Positions 1 to 8,862 of a DNA stretch of 64,000 bases are shown piece after piece. The translations under genes were made by a program, and so were the position numbers. The first letter of the stretch is position 1. Every line of letters starts with the position of its first letter. The stretch is from Streptomyces sp. NBC_00440 (lineage in GTDB: Bacteria > Actinomycetota > Actinomycetes > Streptomycetales > Streptomycetaceae), in contig NZ_CP107921.1 of NCBI RefSeq assembly GCF_036014215.1, positions 682,001 to 746,000 of the forward strand, given 5' to 3'. A model generated the notes under the pieces. That model was given only the letters and a program-made list of their open reading frames with translations, had not been told where the DNA came from and did no database searches.

Positions 1-211
1 GTTCGCGGGCGTGAGGCAGGAACGCCTGGCCGTCGATCGTGAGCCGGGCTCCGCGGGCCGTGCGGGTGAACAGACGCGCCTCCAGGTCCTTCTCCAGCGC
101 GGCGATGCGCTTGGAGACGGCCTGCTGGGTGATCGAGAGCGCCGCGGCGGCTTCCTGAAACTGCCCGGCATCCGCAGCGGCGACGAAGGTACGAACGGCG
201 TCGAGGTCCAT
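1..211 (-). CDS. LysR-family transcriptional regulator, N-terminal part only
   Basis: The minus strand opens with ATG at 211 and reads out of the window at base 1, giving about 70 residues of a LysR winged helix-turn-helix: MDLDAVRTFVAAADAGQFQE, then AAAALSITQQAVSKRIAALE and LEARLFTRT. The spacing of the A-S-x-Q-Q-A-V-S-x-R-I recognition helix and the L-F-x-R-T wing is typical of the family. The effector-binding domain lies outside the window, so the ligand cannot be guessed. It is divergent from the phospholipase D-like gene at 538, so it could regulate that gene, but the shared 326-bp gap shows no clear LysR box. Confidence 0.85.
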   Translation of the reverse strand, partial: MDLDAVRTFVAAADAGQFQEAAAALSITQQAVSKRIAALEKDLEARLFTRTARGARLTIDGQAFLPHARE

Positions 212-537
212 GCGGCCACCCTATGTGTACAACGGGAGGTTGTGGCTCGGCGCCGCATCAGCTGTCCGATCCGTTCCCGCCGATCGCGTTGCCACCCGTG
301 GCCGAGGGTGGAGTTACGCGGCGGGCGGCTGCGCCCGCAGACCGGGATCCGTCGTACAGGCGTGCGCCAACTGCACACCCTTTTGGGACAGTTGATGCAG
401 GAGTAAAGCCTGTGGCGCTTTGCACAACGCTTCCCCTCTGTTCACTCAACTGAGCTTCAGCAAGCCTCCGCGCTATGCCCTACTGGGATGCGCTACGCGC
501 GTTGCGCGCCCCCACGAGACTACGTACAGGAGCCCCG
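212..537. other. intergenic region between divergent LysR and PLD-like genes
   Basis: This 326-bp gap holds the promoters of two divergent genes. Short open frames in it have no coding character. The part just before the PLD-like gene is less GC-rich around 412-450. No convincing -35/-10 pair or inverted repeat was found. Confidence 0.5.
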
Positions 538-1527
538 GTGAACCCCACACACCGCCTCATGCCCACCCTGGCCGCAGGCGCCCTGGCCGCCGTATGTGCC
601 CTTCTCCCTGCTACGGCCCATGCCGCGAGCGCCTACTCCCTGGTGGTCCTGCCGGACCAGAAGGAAGGCGCGATCTACGACTTCGTCAACTCGGCCAAGA
701 AGTCGGTCGACGTGACGATCTACGAGTTGCGCGACACCACTCTCGTCAACGATCTGGTGAAGCAGCAGAAGGCGGGCGTGAAGGTCCGCGTGGTCTTCGA
801 CTCCCAGCATTCGTCCATCGACGGCGCCGCCTACAAGGCCCTGTCCGCCGCCGGTGCCGGGGTCACGTACTCGTCATCGGCGTATGTCTACACCCACCAG
901 AAGACGATCACCGTCGACGGCGCCAAGTCGTACATCAGCACCGGCAACTTCGACACGGAGTACTACTCGACCTCGCGCGACTACGGCGTGTTCGACACCG
1001 ACCAGGCCGATGTCGCGGCGATCGAGAAGGTCTTCGACGCCGACTACGCGAAGACCTCCGTCACCCCGTCCGACGGTACGGACCTGGTCTGGTCGCCCAC
1101 CGACTCGCAGAGCCATCTGCTGGCCCTGGTCACGGGCGCGAAGAGCAGCCTCGATGTCCAGGAGGAGGAGTTCGGTGACTCCGCGCTGGTGAATGCGGTC
1201 GTCGCGGACGCGAAGCGCGGCGTCGCCGTTCGCGTCGTCGCCGAGAACCAGTCGTCGAAGTACAGCAAGGAGCTGCAGGAGGTCACTGCGGCGGGTGGCA
1301 AGGTGACCACCTACACGAGTTCCACCGGCTACTACATCCACGCCAAGGCGATCGTCGCCGACTACGGCACGTCCTCCGCGAAGGTGTTTGCCGGTTCGGA
1401 GAACTTCTCCGACAACTCGCTCAACCACAACCGCGAACTCGGCCTCATCGTCAGTGACTCCGCAGTGGTCAGCGGCATCGAGAAGGCATTCGACGCCGAC
1501 TTCCTCAAGAGCTCCGGCACGGCCTGA
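538..1527 (+). CDS. secreted phospholipase D-like (HKD) protein
   Basis: The start is taken as GTG 538, five bases after an AGGAG ribosome site at 528-532. The frame is open further upstream, but the signal peptide begins here: a short basic start, a hydrophobic stretch (LAAGALAAVCALLPATAHA) and an A-H-A cleavage site near residue 30. The mature part has two PLD repeats. The first carries H-Q-K-T-I-T-V-D followed by S-T-G-N-F-D. The second carries H-A-K-A-I-V-A-D followed by A-G-S-E-N-F-S. Both keep the H-x-K-x4-D residues and the downstream Asn, so the enzyme should be active as an exported phosphodiesterase. At about 329 residues it is short compared with streptomycete PLD (about 500). Its substrate (phospholipid or nucleic acid) cannot be decided here. 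A strong hairpin follows at 1561. Confidence 0.85.
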   Translation: MNPTHRLMPTLAAGALAAVCALLPATAHAASAYSLVVLPDQKEGAIYDFVNSAKKSVDVTIYELRDTTLVNDLVKQQKAGVKVRVVFDSQHSSIDGAAYKALSAAGAGVTYSSSAYVYTHQKTITVDGAKSYISTGNFDTEYYSTSRDYGVFDTDQADVAAIEKVFDADYAKTSVTPSDGTDLVWSPTDSQSHLLALVTGAKSSLDVQEEEFGDSALVNAVVADAKRGVAVRVVAENQSSKYSKELQEVTAAGGKVTTYTSSTGYYIHAKAIVADYGTSSAKVFAGSENFSDNSLNHNRELGLIVSDSAVVSGIEKAFDADFLKSSGTA

Positions 1528-1560
1528 CCCCGTCGGGATCAGGACCACAGCAGCTCTGCC

Positions 1561-1601
1561 GGGAGTCCGGCCCCGGCCCGCGCGGCCGGGGCCGGACTCC
1601 C
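1561..1601 (+). terminator. GC-rich hairpin after the PLD-like gene
   Basis: A perfect 18-bp stem (1561-1578 against 1584-1601) encloses the five-base loop CGCGC. It starts 33 bases after the PLD stop codon. There is no T tract, as is common for streptomycete terminators. It probably ends transcription of the PLD-like gene and insulates the VOC gene. Confidence 0.75.
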
Positions 1602-1772
1602 GGCCGCGTCGGCCGGCCGGGAAGCACTCCCGGCCGGCGCCGCGAAGTCCGCTGTTCACGGGCCGGGGCACGACCGGTCCACGGTCGGGTGATGTTTACG
1701 GGATCCCACGTCGCCGGGGTCCCTGCCAGGGCAGTGGTAGGGGTGGGAACACCACCACCACGGAGGATCGTC

Positions 1773-2579
1773 ATGCCCGATGTCACCAGTCCGTACACAC
1801 CCGGCACCCCCTGCTGGGTCGATCTCATGGTCCCCGACCAGCAGGCTGCGCTCGATTTCTACCGTGACCTGTTCGGCTGGCAGGGAGAGGCCGGAGGGGC
1901 CGAGACCGGGGGATACGCGGTCTGCACACTGAACGGCAAGCCGGTCGCCGGGATCATGAAAGCGATGAACCCGGACGGCAGCACACCCGACCCGGCGCCC
2001 CCGACCGCCTGGACCACCTACCTCGCCACCACCGACCTGTCTGCCGCCGAGAGAGCGATCACGGCCAACGGAGGCCAGGTGATCATGCCTGGCATGGACG
2101 TGCTCACGCTCGGCCAGATGGCCGTCGCGACCGACCCTACGGGCGCTGCCTTCGGTCTTTGGCAGGCCCGGGACTTCCACGGCGCCGGAATCGTCAACGA
2201 GCCGGGCGCGGTCATCTGGAACGAGATCAACACCACCGACCCGGCCGCCGCCGCGCCCTTCTACGCCAAGGTGCTGGGCGTCAAAGCGGCCCCCATGGAG
2301 GCCGCGCCCGACTACTTCGCGCTGTCCGTGGACGGCCGTACGGTCGGCGGTATGCAGGGCTTCGCGAACAAGGAGGAGCCGCGACCGGCCGGGCCCTCGC
2401 ACTGGCTGACGTACTTCTCCGTCGACGACACCGACAGCACGGTCGATGCGCTGGTACGGGCCGGCGGCAACGTCCTCAAGCCCCCCTTCGACATGATGGC
2501 GGGCCGGATGGCTCTTGTGCAGGACCCGCAGGGCGGCGTCTTCGGGGTCATCAACACGACCGGGCCCGAGGCGGCCTGA
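1773..2579 (+). CDS. two-domain VOC (glyoxalase/bleomycin-resistance fold) protein
   Basis: ATG 1773 follows CGGAGGATCGTC, a good ribosome site. The frame is open from 1689, but this start gives the conserved beginning MPDVTSPYTPGTPCWVDLMV. The 268 residues form two tandem VOC modules. The first spans about 12-125 (P-x-W-V-D-L, A-L-D-F-Y-R-D-L-F-G-W, T-D-P-T-G-A-A-F-G-L-W). The second spans about 135-262 (W-N-E-I-N-T-T-D, F-Y-A-K-V-L-G, Q-D-P-Q-G-G-V-F-G-V). This is the pattern of streptomycete proteins annotated as hydroxylase or VOC family, with no firmly known substrate. It stands alone between a terminator and a convergent sulfatase. Confidence 0.85.
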   Translation: MPDVTSPYTPGTPCWVDLMVPDQQAALDFYRDLFGWQGEAGGAETGGYAVCTLNGKPVAGIMKAMNPDGSTPDPAPPTAWTTYLATTDLSAAERAITANGGQVIMPGMDVLTLGQMAVATDPTGAAFGLWQARDFHGAGIVNEPGAVIWNEINTTDPAAAAPFYAKVLGVKAAPMEAAPDYFALSVDGRTVGGMQGFANKEEPRPAGPSHWLTYFSVDDTDSTVDALVRAGGNVLKPPFDMMAGRMALVQDPQGGVFGVINTTGPEAA

Positions 2580-2719
2580 GTCCGCCCGCCCCGGCCCCGG
2601 CCTGTCGGCCGGCCTCACGTACGAGAAGTCGTACACGGCGAAGCCGGTGACCGGGGCGTTCCCGATGCGCCGGCAGAGCGCGTTGCGGGCGGTTCCCCTT
2701 TTACCGGGAGCCGGACGCT

Positions 2720-4189
2720 TCAGGAAGGGCTGACCGGCGGATACCGCAGCTGCCACTCCGGTTCGTCGAACGCTCCTGTCGGGTCGCCGTCCAGCGGTGC
2801 GGACTGCCCCGCTCCGGTGACCGGCAGGCGGCTCCCGTCCCGTTCAGGTTCTCCGTGCTCCAGGAACCAGGCGTCCAACCGCTGCCGCAGAGCCCCGATT
2901 TGCCCGCGATGGGCAGGGTCCCCGGCCAGATTGACCCGCTCGCCCGGGTCCGCGGCCAGGTGGTAGAGCTCATGCGGGCCGTACGGATAGCGGTGGACGT
3001 ACTTCCAGTCCGTGGTCCGGATCATGCGTACCGGCCCGTATTCGTCGTAGACCACCACAGGCCGGGACGGTGCGGACCGCTGCGCCCCGGCCCGCCGCAC
3101 TCCGTCGCCGAGGAGCAGACCCGCGAAGGAGTTGCCCGGACCCTGTTCGTACGGCTCGGGGTCCAAGCCTGCGCATTCCATGAGCGTTGCCGCGAAGTCG
3201 TAGGCCGACAGCAGCTCCTGGCGCACCTGACCCGCGGTGATCCGCCCCGGTTGCGAGATGATCGCGGGCACCTTGACCGAGCTGTCGTACATGTTCTGCG
3301 GGAAGGTGCCGTTGCCCTTGCCCCAGATGCCGTGGTGACCGCAGTTGAACCCGTTGTCGCTGGAGAAGACGACGAGGGTGCTGTCGGTCAGCCCCTGTTC
3401 GGCCAGTGTGTCGAGCACCCTCCCGATACCGGCGTCCATGGCGGTGACCGAGGCGAAGTAGCCGACAAGGGCCGCACGCACATCCGGCTCGCCTCCGACG
3501 GGCACCCCGTCCACCAGGGGCTGCCAGGGGTGCGCGGGCTCCTGCGGGCAGCTGTCGAAGGCGCAGTCGGCGTACAGACTCTCGATGTGCGACGGGTGCT
3601 GGTCCTTCCAGGGCTTGTGCGGAGCAGTGAAGTGCAGAGAGAGGTAGAAAGGAGCGTCGTCGCTGTCGGCCTCGGCCCGTACGCAGGCCGCGGCGTCGTC
3701 CGCGAGCAGATCGGTGAGGTAGCCATCGGCCGGGGCCGGAACGCCGTCGCGGTACATCGGTGCACCGTGATACGGACTGCCGCCGCTTTCGTGGGAGTAC
3801 CAGTGGGTGAACCCCGGCCGGGGCCGGTCGTTCGCACCGAGATGCCACTTGCCGGACAGCGCCAGCCGGTACCCGGCTGCGGCCAGGTCGTCGGTGAACA
3901 GGCGCTGCCCGGCCAGGAAGTCGACACCGTCCTCCCCTGCGTGACCGCCGGAGAGCCAGTCGTGCACCCCGTGGCGGGACGGTATCTGCCCGGTGAAGAG
4001 GCTGGCCCGCGCGGGAGAGCAGACCGGGGAGGTACAGAAGAAGTTCTCCAGGCGGGTGCCTCCGGCGGCGAGCGCGTCGAGCCGGGGAGTGATGATCTCG
4101 TCGTTGCCCGCGCAGCCCAGAGCCCAATGGCCCTGGTCGTCGCTGAGGATGACCAGAATGTTCGGGTGCAGCGGATCACGGCTTGCCAT
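2720..4189 (-). CDS. type I sulfatase (arylsulfatase/alkaline phosphatase superfamily)
   Basis: ATG 4189 has a GGAGA site on the minus strand. The N-terminus PNILVILSDDQGHWALGC supplies the paired metal-binding Asp residues. At about residue 50, SPVCSPARASLFTG carries the C-x-P-x-R sulfatase signature whose Cys is converted to formylglycine. Further motifs are SGKWHLG, FFYLSLHFTAPHKPW-like and VVFSSDNGFNCGHHG, where D and N bind calcium. The length of 489 residues is normal. No signal peptide is visible, so it is probably cytoplasmic. No formylglycine-generating enzyme lies in the window. It would hydrolyse a sulfate ester; the substrate is unknown. Confidence 0.9.
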   Translation of the reverse strand: MASRDPLHPNILVILSDDQGHWALGCAGNDEIITPRLDALAAGGTRLENFFCTSPVCSPARASLFTGQIPSRHGVHDWLSGGHAGEDGVDFLAGQRLFTDDLAAAGYRLALSGKWHLGANDRPRPGFTHWYSHESGGSPYHGAPMYRDGVPAPADGYLTDLLADDAAACVRAEADSDDAPFYLSLHFTAPHKPWKDQHPSHIESLYADCAFDSCPQEPAHPWQPLVDGVPVGGEPDVRAALVGYFASVTAMDAGIGRVLDTLAEQGLTDSTLVVFSSDNGFNCGHHGIWGKGNGTFPQNMYDSSVKVPAIISQPGRITAGQVRQELLSAYDFAATLMECAGLDPEPYEQGPGNSFAGLLLGDGVRRAGAQRSAPSRPVVVYDEYGPVRMIRTTDWKYVHRYPYGPHELYHLAADPGERVNLAGDPAHRGQIGALRQRLDAWFLEHGEPERDGSRLPVTGAGQSAPLDGDPTGAFDEPEWQLRYPPVSPS

Positions 4190-4310
4190 GGGCGTCTCCA
4201 GGGTGGGCAGGCCGGGGCCCCGGCCGGCGAGTTGTCGCAGGCGCCGTGGGTGTCCACTCGTCCACTCGGCGCTGACCGGCCGTCAGGGACAGGGTGTTGC
4301 GTGTGCTCAT
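4176..4310 (-). CDS. possible 44-aa upstream peptide overlapping the sulfatase start
   Basis: ATG 4310 is preceded by GGACGGAGC and opens a 44-codon frame (MSTRNTLSLTAGQRRVDEW...) that runs 14 bases into the sulfatase gene. No family is recognised. It could be a leader peptide coupled to sulfatase translation or a chance frame. Its Pro/Arg-rich second half argues for chance. Confidence 0.25.
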   Translation of the reverse strand: MSTRNTLSLTAGQRRVDEWTPTAPATTRRPGPRPAHPGDAHGKP

Positions 4311-4370
4311 GCTCCGTCCGCCCCTCGCCGATGCGCTCGGAGCGTTTCTTCGCACGGCGCGCCGATCGGC

Positions 4371-4401
4371 ACCGTACGAGGCCGTCAACTTTTTAGTCAA
4401 C
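4371..4401 (-). promoter_or_regulatory. candidate sulfatase promoter with GTTGAC direct repeat
   Basis: Read on the minus strand, 4401-4384 is GTTGAC-TAAAAA-GTTGAC, an unusually AT-rich direct repeat for this DNA. The first copy gives a -35 TTGACT (4400-4395), which is 18 bases from TACGGT (4376-4371). The repeat spacing of 12 could also be a regulator site. The assignment is by pattern only. Confidence 0.35.
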
Positions 4402-4595
4402 CCTTGAGAATAAATAGGGCGGGGGCTCAGGCTTCCAGTGCGGCGCGGATGAAATCCCGGCGATGTACGTCTGCACCTCGGCGTCCATGCAGCTCATTCT
4501 GGCCGCGCGGTCACCGCCCGCAACTGCGGACGCCAGCCGTCGGCCGTCGGCCGCAGCGCGGAGCCCTGAATCCGCCAGAAAATTCCGCCACGGGA

Positions 4596-4622
4596 TGTCG
4601 AGAACCCGCGCGCGGCTCCGTC
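4596..4622 (+). promoter_or_regulatory. ECF42-type promoter (TGTCGA-N17-CGTC)
   Basis: TGTCGA at 4596-4601 and CGTC at 4619-4622 are separated by exactly 17 bases and lie 50 bases before the DGPF gene. From memory of published ECF42 work in Streptomyces, the group's promoter has TGTCGA at -35 and CGA/TC at -10, which this fits. It would make the DGPF-sigma pair self-activating. Confidence 0.6.
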
Positions 4623-4672
4623 CCAGGAGTGAACACGGCCACAATGGGCCGTACCTCACCGGGGAGTACACG

Positions 4673-5080
4673 ATGGCCAAGTACCTGCTGCTCAAGCACT
4701 ACCGGGGCGCGCCGGCGCCCGTCAACAACGTGCCGATGGACCAGTGGGAACCGGAGGAGGTCTCGGCCCACGTGCAGTTCATGCGTGACTTCGCTGCCCG
4801 GCTGGAGGGCACCGGCGAGTTCGTCGACGGTCAGGCTCTCTCCCCGGACGGCACGTTCGTCCGCTACGACGGCGAGGGGCGGCCGCCGGTCACCGACGGC
4901 CCCTTCGCGGAGACCAAGGACCTGATCGCCGGCTGGATGGTGATCGACGTCGAGACCTACGAGCGCGCGCTCGAACTGGCCGGCGAGCTGTCGGCGGCTC
5001 CGGGTGCGGGTGGGAAGCCGATCCACGAGTGGCTCGAAGTGCGCCCGTTCTACGCCGAGCAGCCCACGGCCACCGAGTGA
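4673..5080 (+). CDS. DGPF/YCII-domain protein partnered with an ECF42 sigma factor
   Basis: The 135-residue protein begins MAKYLLLKHYRG and carries VTDGPFAETKDLIAGW, the D-G-P-F signature of the YCII-related family, near residues 80-90. The frame is open from 4463, but ATG 4673 is the start matching family length (about 120-140). Such proteins are standard neighbours and likely targets or partners of ECF42 sigma factors. Their biochemical role is not settled. The stop codon overlaps the sigma gene start as GTGA, so the two are translationally coupled. Confidence 0.9.
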   Translation: MAKYLLLKHYRGAPAPVNNVPMDQWEPEEVSAHVQFMRDFAARLEGTGEFVDGQALSPDGTFVRYDGEGRPPVTDGPFAETKDLIAGWMVIDVETYERALELAGELSAAPGAGGKPIHEWLEVRPFYAEQPTATE

Positions 5081-6252
5081 ACGAGTCGCTGCTCCGGGAG
5101 CTGGTGCCCGCGGTGATCGGTGTTCTCGTCCGTCGCGGAGCCGACTTCGCGGAGGCCGAGGACGCCGTACAGGACGCCCTGGTCGAGGCCGTGCGCAGGT
5201 GGCCGGACGGCTCCTCCCCGCCCTCTTCGAGCGGGGGACACCCCGTGCGGGACCTCAAGGGCTGGCTGGTCACGGTGGCCTGGCGCAAGTTCCTCGACGC
5301 CGTACGCGCCGATACCTCCCGGCGGCGGCGGGAGGAACTGGTCGATGCCGAGCCCCCGCCCGACGCGAGCGAGGCGGTGGACGACACCCTTCAGCTGTAC
5401 TTTCTGTGCGCGCACCCGTCCCTGACACCTGCCTCGGCCGTCGCCCTCACGCTGCGCGCGGTCGGCGGTCTGACCACCCGGCAGATCGCGCAGGCCTACC
5501 TCGTGCCGGAACCGACCATGGCCCAGCGGATCAGCAGGGCCAAGCGGACCGTCTCCGGTGTCCGGTTCGACCAGCCCGGTGATGTCGGCACGGTGCTGCG
5601 CGTGCTCTACCTGGTGTTCAACGAGGGCTACTCCGGCGACGTCGACCTCGCCGCCGAAGCGATCCGGCTCACCCGCCAGCTGGCAGCCAGGACCAGCCAT
5701 GAGGAAGTCGCGGGCCTGCTCGCGCTCATGCTGCTCCACCACGCACGGCGCCCGGCGAGGACCGGCCCCGACGGCAGGCTCGTGCCGCTTGCCGAGCAGG
5801 ACCGCGGCCTGTGGAACACCCAACTGATCACCGAGGGCGTCGAGCTGCTCCAGAGCGTCCTCGCCCGCGACCGCCTGGGCGAATTCCAGGCCCAGGCGGC
5901 CATCGCCGCGCTCCACGCCGACGCCCGGACCACCGAGGAGACCGACTGGGTACAGATCGTCGAGTGGTACGACGAACTGGTGCACCTCACCGGCAGCCCG
6001 GTGGCCCGCCTCAACCGGGCCGTCGCGGTGGGCGAGGCCGACGGCCCGCGGGCCGGGCTGGCCGCCCTGGCAGAGCTCGACCCCTCTCTGCCACGGCACG
6101 CCGCCGTCGCGGCGTACCTGCACGAGCGTGACGGTGATCCGGTGACCGCGGCACGGCTCTACGCCCAGGCCGCCCGGTCGGCGCCCAACATCCCGGAACG
6201 CGATCACCTCGTGCGACAGGCCGCCCGGCTCAACGCGCGGCTACGCGGTTGA
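5077..6252 (+). CDS. ECF42-group RNA polymerase sigma factor with long C-terminal extension
   Basis: GTG 5077 overlaps the DGPF stop codon. Region 2 covers residues about 8-75 (AEAEDAVQDALVEAVRRWP, GWLVTVAWRKFLDAVR). Region 4 covers about 105-165 (LRAVGGLTTRQIAQAYLVPE, AQRISRAKRT). The remaining 220 residues are the group's TPR-like extension, starting at YLVFNEGYSGD. The 391-residue length is about twice that of an ordinary ECF factor. No anti-sigma gene is adjacent, as expected for ECF42, where the extension is thought to control activity. The signal is unknown. Confidence 0.92.
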   Translation: MNESLLRELVPAVIGVLVRRGADFAEAEDAVQDALVEAVRRWPDGSSPPSSSGGHPVRDLKGWLVTVAWRKFLDAVRADTSRRRREELVDAEPPPDASEAVDDTLQLYFLCAHPSLTPASAVALTLRAVGGLTTRQIAQAYLVPEPTMAQRISRAKRTVSGVRFDQPGDVGTVLRVLYLVFNEGYSGDVDLAAEAIRLTRQLAARTSHEEVAGLLALMLLHHARRPARTGPDGRLVPLAEQDRGLWNTQLITEGVELLQSVLARDRLGEFQAQAAIAALHADARTTEETDWVQIVEWYDELVHLTGSPVARLNRAVAVGEADGPRAGLAALAELDPSLPRHAAVAAYLHERDGDPVTAARLYAQAARSAPNIPERDHLVRQAARLNARLRG

Positions 6253-6419
6253 GCGGCGAACCCTCGGTGGCGCCGTCGTGCGGATGGTTCTCAGGGGCAG
6301 CCCGCCGAGCACGACGAGCAGTCCAGGAGCCCCGTCCCGCCCTGGATGGTCCGCCCGCGGTTGTGCCTGCCCCCGGGACAGCGGATTCTGGAAGGGATGA
6401 ACGGGGCTGATATGGCGCC

Positions 6420-8822
6420 ATGACGGCATGGAACACGGAGCAGAGTGCCGACTTTCGTAGTCCCCTCGACATCACCAGGGCGGCCACGGCGGTCATCGAC
6501 GCCCAGGACACGGTCATCGGATGGAGCGCAGCGGCGGAGCAGCTCCTCGGGTACCGGCCGCACGAGATCGTCGGCCGGCCCCTGACCACGTTCCTGTCAC
6601 CCGGCCCGACACCCTCCGCGCGCCCCTTCCCTCCCCGGCTCCGCGGAAGTGAGATCCGCGTTGCCCGGCACCGCGACGGGCGTGAGCTGATCGTCGCCAC
6701 CGCGGTGTGTCCGCTGCCGGGCGCGGGCACGGCGGAGCGTGTGCTCGTCGCGACGGAGCTGAAGGATCTCCGGCTGTGGGAGTCCCAGCAGGCCCTGCTG
6801 CACGGACTGACCACCCAGTCACCCGTCGGCCTGGCCATCTACGACACCGACCTCCATCTGATCTGGTGCAACGCGGCGTACGAACAGGAGATCGGCCGCC
6901 CGTTCGCCGAGTTCCGCGGCTCTCGGCCCGACGATCTGTACTCCGAGGGGAAATTCGTGTCCAAGGGGCACCCGCCCACTCTCGACGGGGTCATGCGTCA
7001 CGTACTGGACACCGGAGAACCAATTCTGGACCTGCACTTCCTGGGCCGGCCGCCCACCGACCCGGAAACGGACCACCTCTGGTCCTGCGCCTACTACCGG
7101 CTGCAGGACGCCGGCGGACACGTATTCGGAGTGTGCGAGGACGCATTCGACATCTCCGATCGCTACCGGGCCCAGCGGCGGCTGGCCCTGCTCGTCGAGG
7201 CGGGCCGCGGAATCGGCACCACCCTCGATGTGCTGGTCACCGCCGAGAAGATCACCGAGGTGGCGGTACCGGAGTTCGCCGCCACGGTCACGGTCGACCT
7301 TTCGAGGCCGGTACTGGAGGGCGAGGTGCCGGCCACCAGCGACTCTGCGGCGATATCTCTCGTGCGGGTCGCCCGCCGCCCGGCCGAGGAAACCGGCCGG
7401 GAGGAGCCGGGACAGCAGCCCACTCCCCCTCCCGTGGTGAACCACTCGCCCGTGGAGTACCGGCCCGGTTCGCCGCAGGACCGCAGCCTCGCCTCGGGCG
7501 GGCTCGTACTCGACGACACAACCCTGGTCGTGCCGCTGCGGACCGGAAGCAGCATGCTGGGACTCGTCACCTTCATCCGCGACACCGGTTCGGCCACCTT
7601 CGACAGCGGCGAAGTGGCACTGGCCGACGAGCTGGTCGCCCGTACGGCGGTCTCCATCGACAACGCCCGCCGCTTCGCCCGTGAACGCACCGCCGCCCTG
7701 GCCCTCCAGCGCCAGCTGCTGCCGCAACACGTGCCGGAGCCGTCAGCCGTCGACCTGGCCTACCGCTACCTGCCCACGGACGCCGTGACAGGGGTCGGCG
7801 GCGACTGGTTCGACGTCATCCCCCTGTCCGGAACCAGGGTCGGACTCGTGGTCGGGGACGTGGTCGGCCACGGCCTGCAGGCAGCCGCCACCATGGGACG
7901 GCTGCGTACGACCGTACGTGCCTTCGCCCAGATGGACATGGATCCCGTCGAGTTGCTGTCGCGGCTGGACGATCTGGTGGGGCAGACGGCGGACGAACAG
8001 TCGGACGAGCTGGGCGCACCCGACGGCGCCTACGCCGATGTGACCACCGGGGCGACCTGTCTCTACGCGGTCTACGACCCGGTCTCGCGGCGCTGCGTCA
8101 TGGCCAGGGCCGGGCATCTGCCGCCGGCGGTCGTCGAGCCGGACGGCCGGCTGTTCTTCCCGGACCTGCCGGCAGGCCCGCCCCTGGGCCTCGGCGGTCT
8201 GCCGTTCGAGTCCCTGGAGATCGAGCTGCCGGTGGGCAGCCTGCTGGCTCTCTTCACCGACGGACTGGTCGAGGCCCGCGACCGCGACATCGATCAAGGA
8301 CTCGACACCCTGGGCCGTGTGCTCCGCGACCGCCACGCATCGCTCGAAGAGCTCTGCGACCGGGCGGTGGCAGAACTCCTGCCGGGCGGGACAACCGCCG
8401 ACGACACCGCCCTGCTGCTGGTCCGCACCCGCGAACTCCACGCTTCGCAGGTCGCCGAATGGGAGCTGCCCGCAGAGCCGTCCGCCGCGGGCCGTGCCCG
8501 GGAACTGGCCATCGGACAGCTGAACCACTGGGGCCTCGCGGAGTTGTCGTTCGCGACCGAGCTGATCGTCAGCGAGCTGGTGACCAACGCGGTCAGATAC
8601 GCCGAAGGACCGCTCCACGTACGGCTGATCCGCGACCGGACCCTCCTGTGCGAGGTCGCGGATTCGGGCCACACCTCACCGCACCTGCGCCACAGCGGCG
8701 AGGACGACGAAGGCGGGCGCGGCCTGTTCATCGTCGCGCAACTCGTCCAGAGGTGGGGAACGCGTTACACCCGCTCCGGCAAAACCATCTGGACCGAACA
8801 GGCCTTCCCCGCGACGGGATGA
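6420..8822 (+). CDS. PAS-PAS-GAF-PP2C (SpoIIE-like) phosphatase with C-terminal ATPase domain
   Basis: This 800-residue soluble protein has four parts. Two PAS domains come first (about 10-110, TAVIDAQDTVIGWSAAAEQL; and about 125-245, LAIYDTDLHLIWCNAAYEQE). A GAF domain with LLVEAGRGIGTTLDVL follows (about 250-420). Next is a PP2C/SpoIIE domain (about 430-670: GVGGDWFDVIPL, VVGDVVGHGLQAA, LFTDGLVE, with the metal Asp residues). The last is a HATPase_c domain like RsbW (about 680-795: ELVTNAVRYA, GGRGLFIVAQL). Such proteins dephosphorylate anti-anti-sigma factors in response to a sensed signal. The start lacks a strong ribosome site. A membrane-anchored relative lies at 46187. Confidence 0.88.
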   Translation: MTAWNTEQSADFRSPLDITRAATAVIDAQDTVIGWSAAAEQLLGYRPHEIVGRPLTTFLSPGPTPSARPFPPRLRGSEIRVARHRDGRELIVATAVCPLPGAGTAERVLVATELKDLRLWESQQALLHGLTTQSPVGLAIYDTDLHLIWCNAAYEQEIGRPFAEFRGSRPDDLYSEGKFVSKGHPPTLDGVMRHVLDTGEPILDLHFLGRPPTDPETDHLWSCAYYRLQDAGGHVFGVCEDAFDISDRYRAQRRLALLVEAGRGIGTTLDVLVTAEKITEVAVPEFAATVTVDLSRPVLEGEVPATSDSAAISLVRVARRPAEETGREEPGQQPTPPPVVNHSPVEYRPGSPQDRSLASGGLVLDDTTLVVPLRTGSSMLGLVTFIRDTGSATFDSGEVALADELVARTAVSIDNARRFARERTAALALQRQLLPQHVPEPSAVDLAYRYLPTDAVTGVGGDWFDVIPLSGTRVGLVVGDVVGHGLQAAATMGRLRTTVRAFAQMDMDPVELLSRLDDLVGQTADEQSDELGAPDGAYADVTTGATCLYAVYDPVSRRCVMARAGHLPPAVVEPDGRLFFPDLPAGPPLGLGGLPFESLEIELPVGSLLALFTDGLVEARDRDIDQGLDTLGRVLRDRHASLEELCDRAVAELLPGGTTADDTALLLVRTRELHASQVAEWELPAEPSAAGRARELAIGQLNHWGLAELSFATELIVSELVTNAVRYAEGPLHVRLIRDRTLLCEVADSGHTSPHLRHSGEDDEGGRGLFIVAQLVQRWGTRYTRSGKTIWTEQAFPATG

Positions 8823-8862
8823 GATCGCCCATGGCCGGCGCCGCACCGCCTGCTGCGCCCGC

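Larger units (their letters stand above)
4190..4672. other. 483-bp region between the divergent sulfatase and DGPF genes
   Basis: It holds the candidate sulfatase promoter at 4371-4401, an AT-rich patch to about 4425, a doubtful 44-codon frame on the minus strand, and the ECF42-type promoter at 4596-4622 for the plus strand. Nothing else with coding character was seen. Confidence 0.5.

Noticed and set aside
2597..2612. CCGGCC-TGTC-GGCCGG hairpin after the VOC gene
   Set aside because: The stem has only six pairs and similar short hairpins are frequent in this GC-rich DNA, so a terminator call is not justified.
2855..4396. A 513-codon plus-strand frame opposite the sulfatase
   Set aside because: The sulfatase signature C-S-P-A-R and metal residues are on the minus strand; the plus-strand frame has no recognisable protein.
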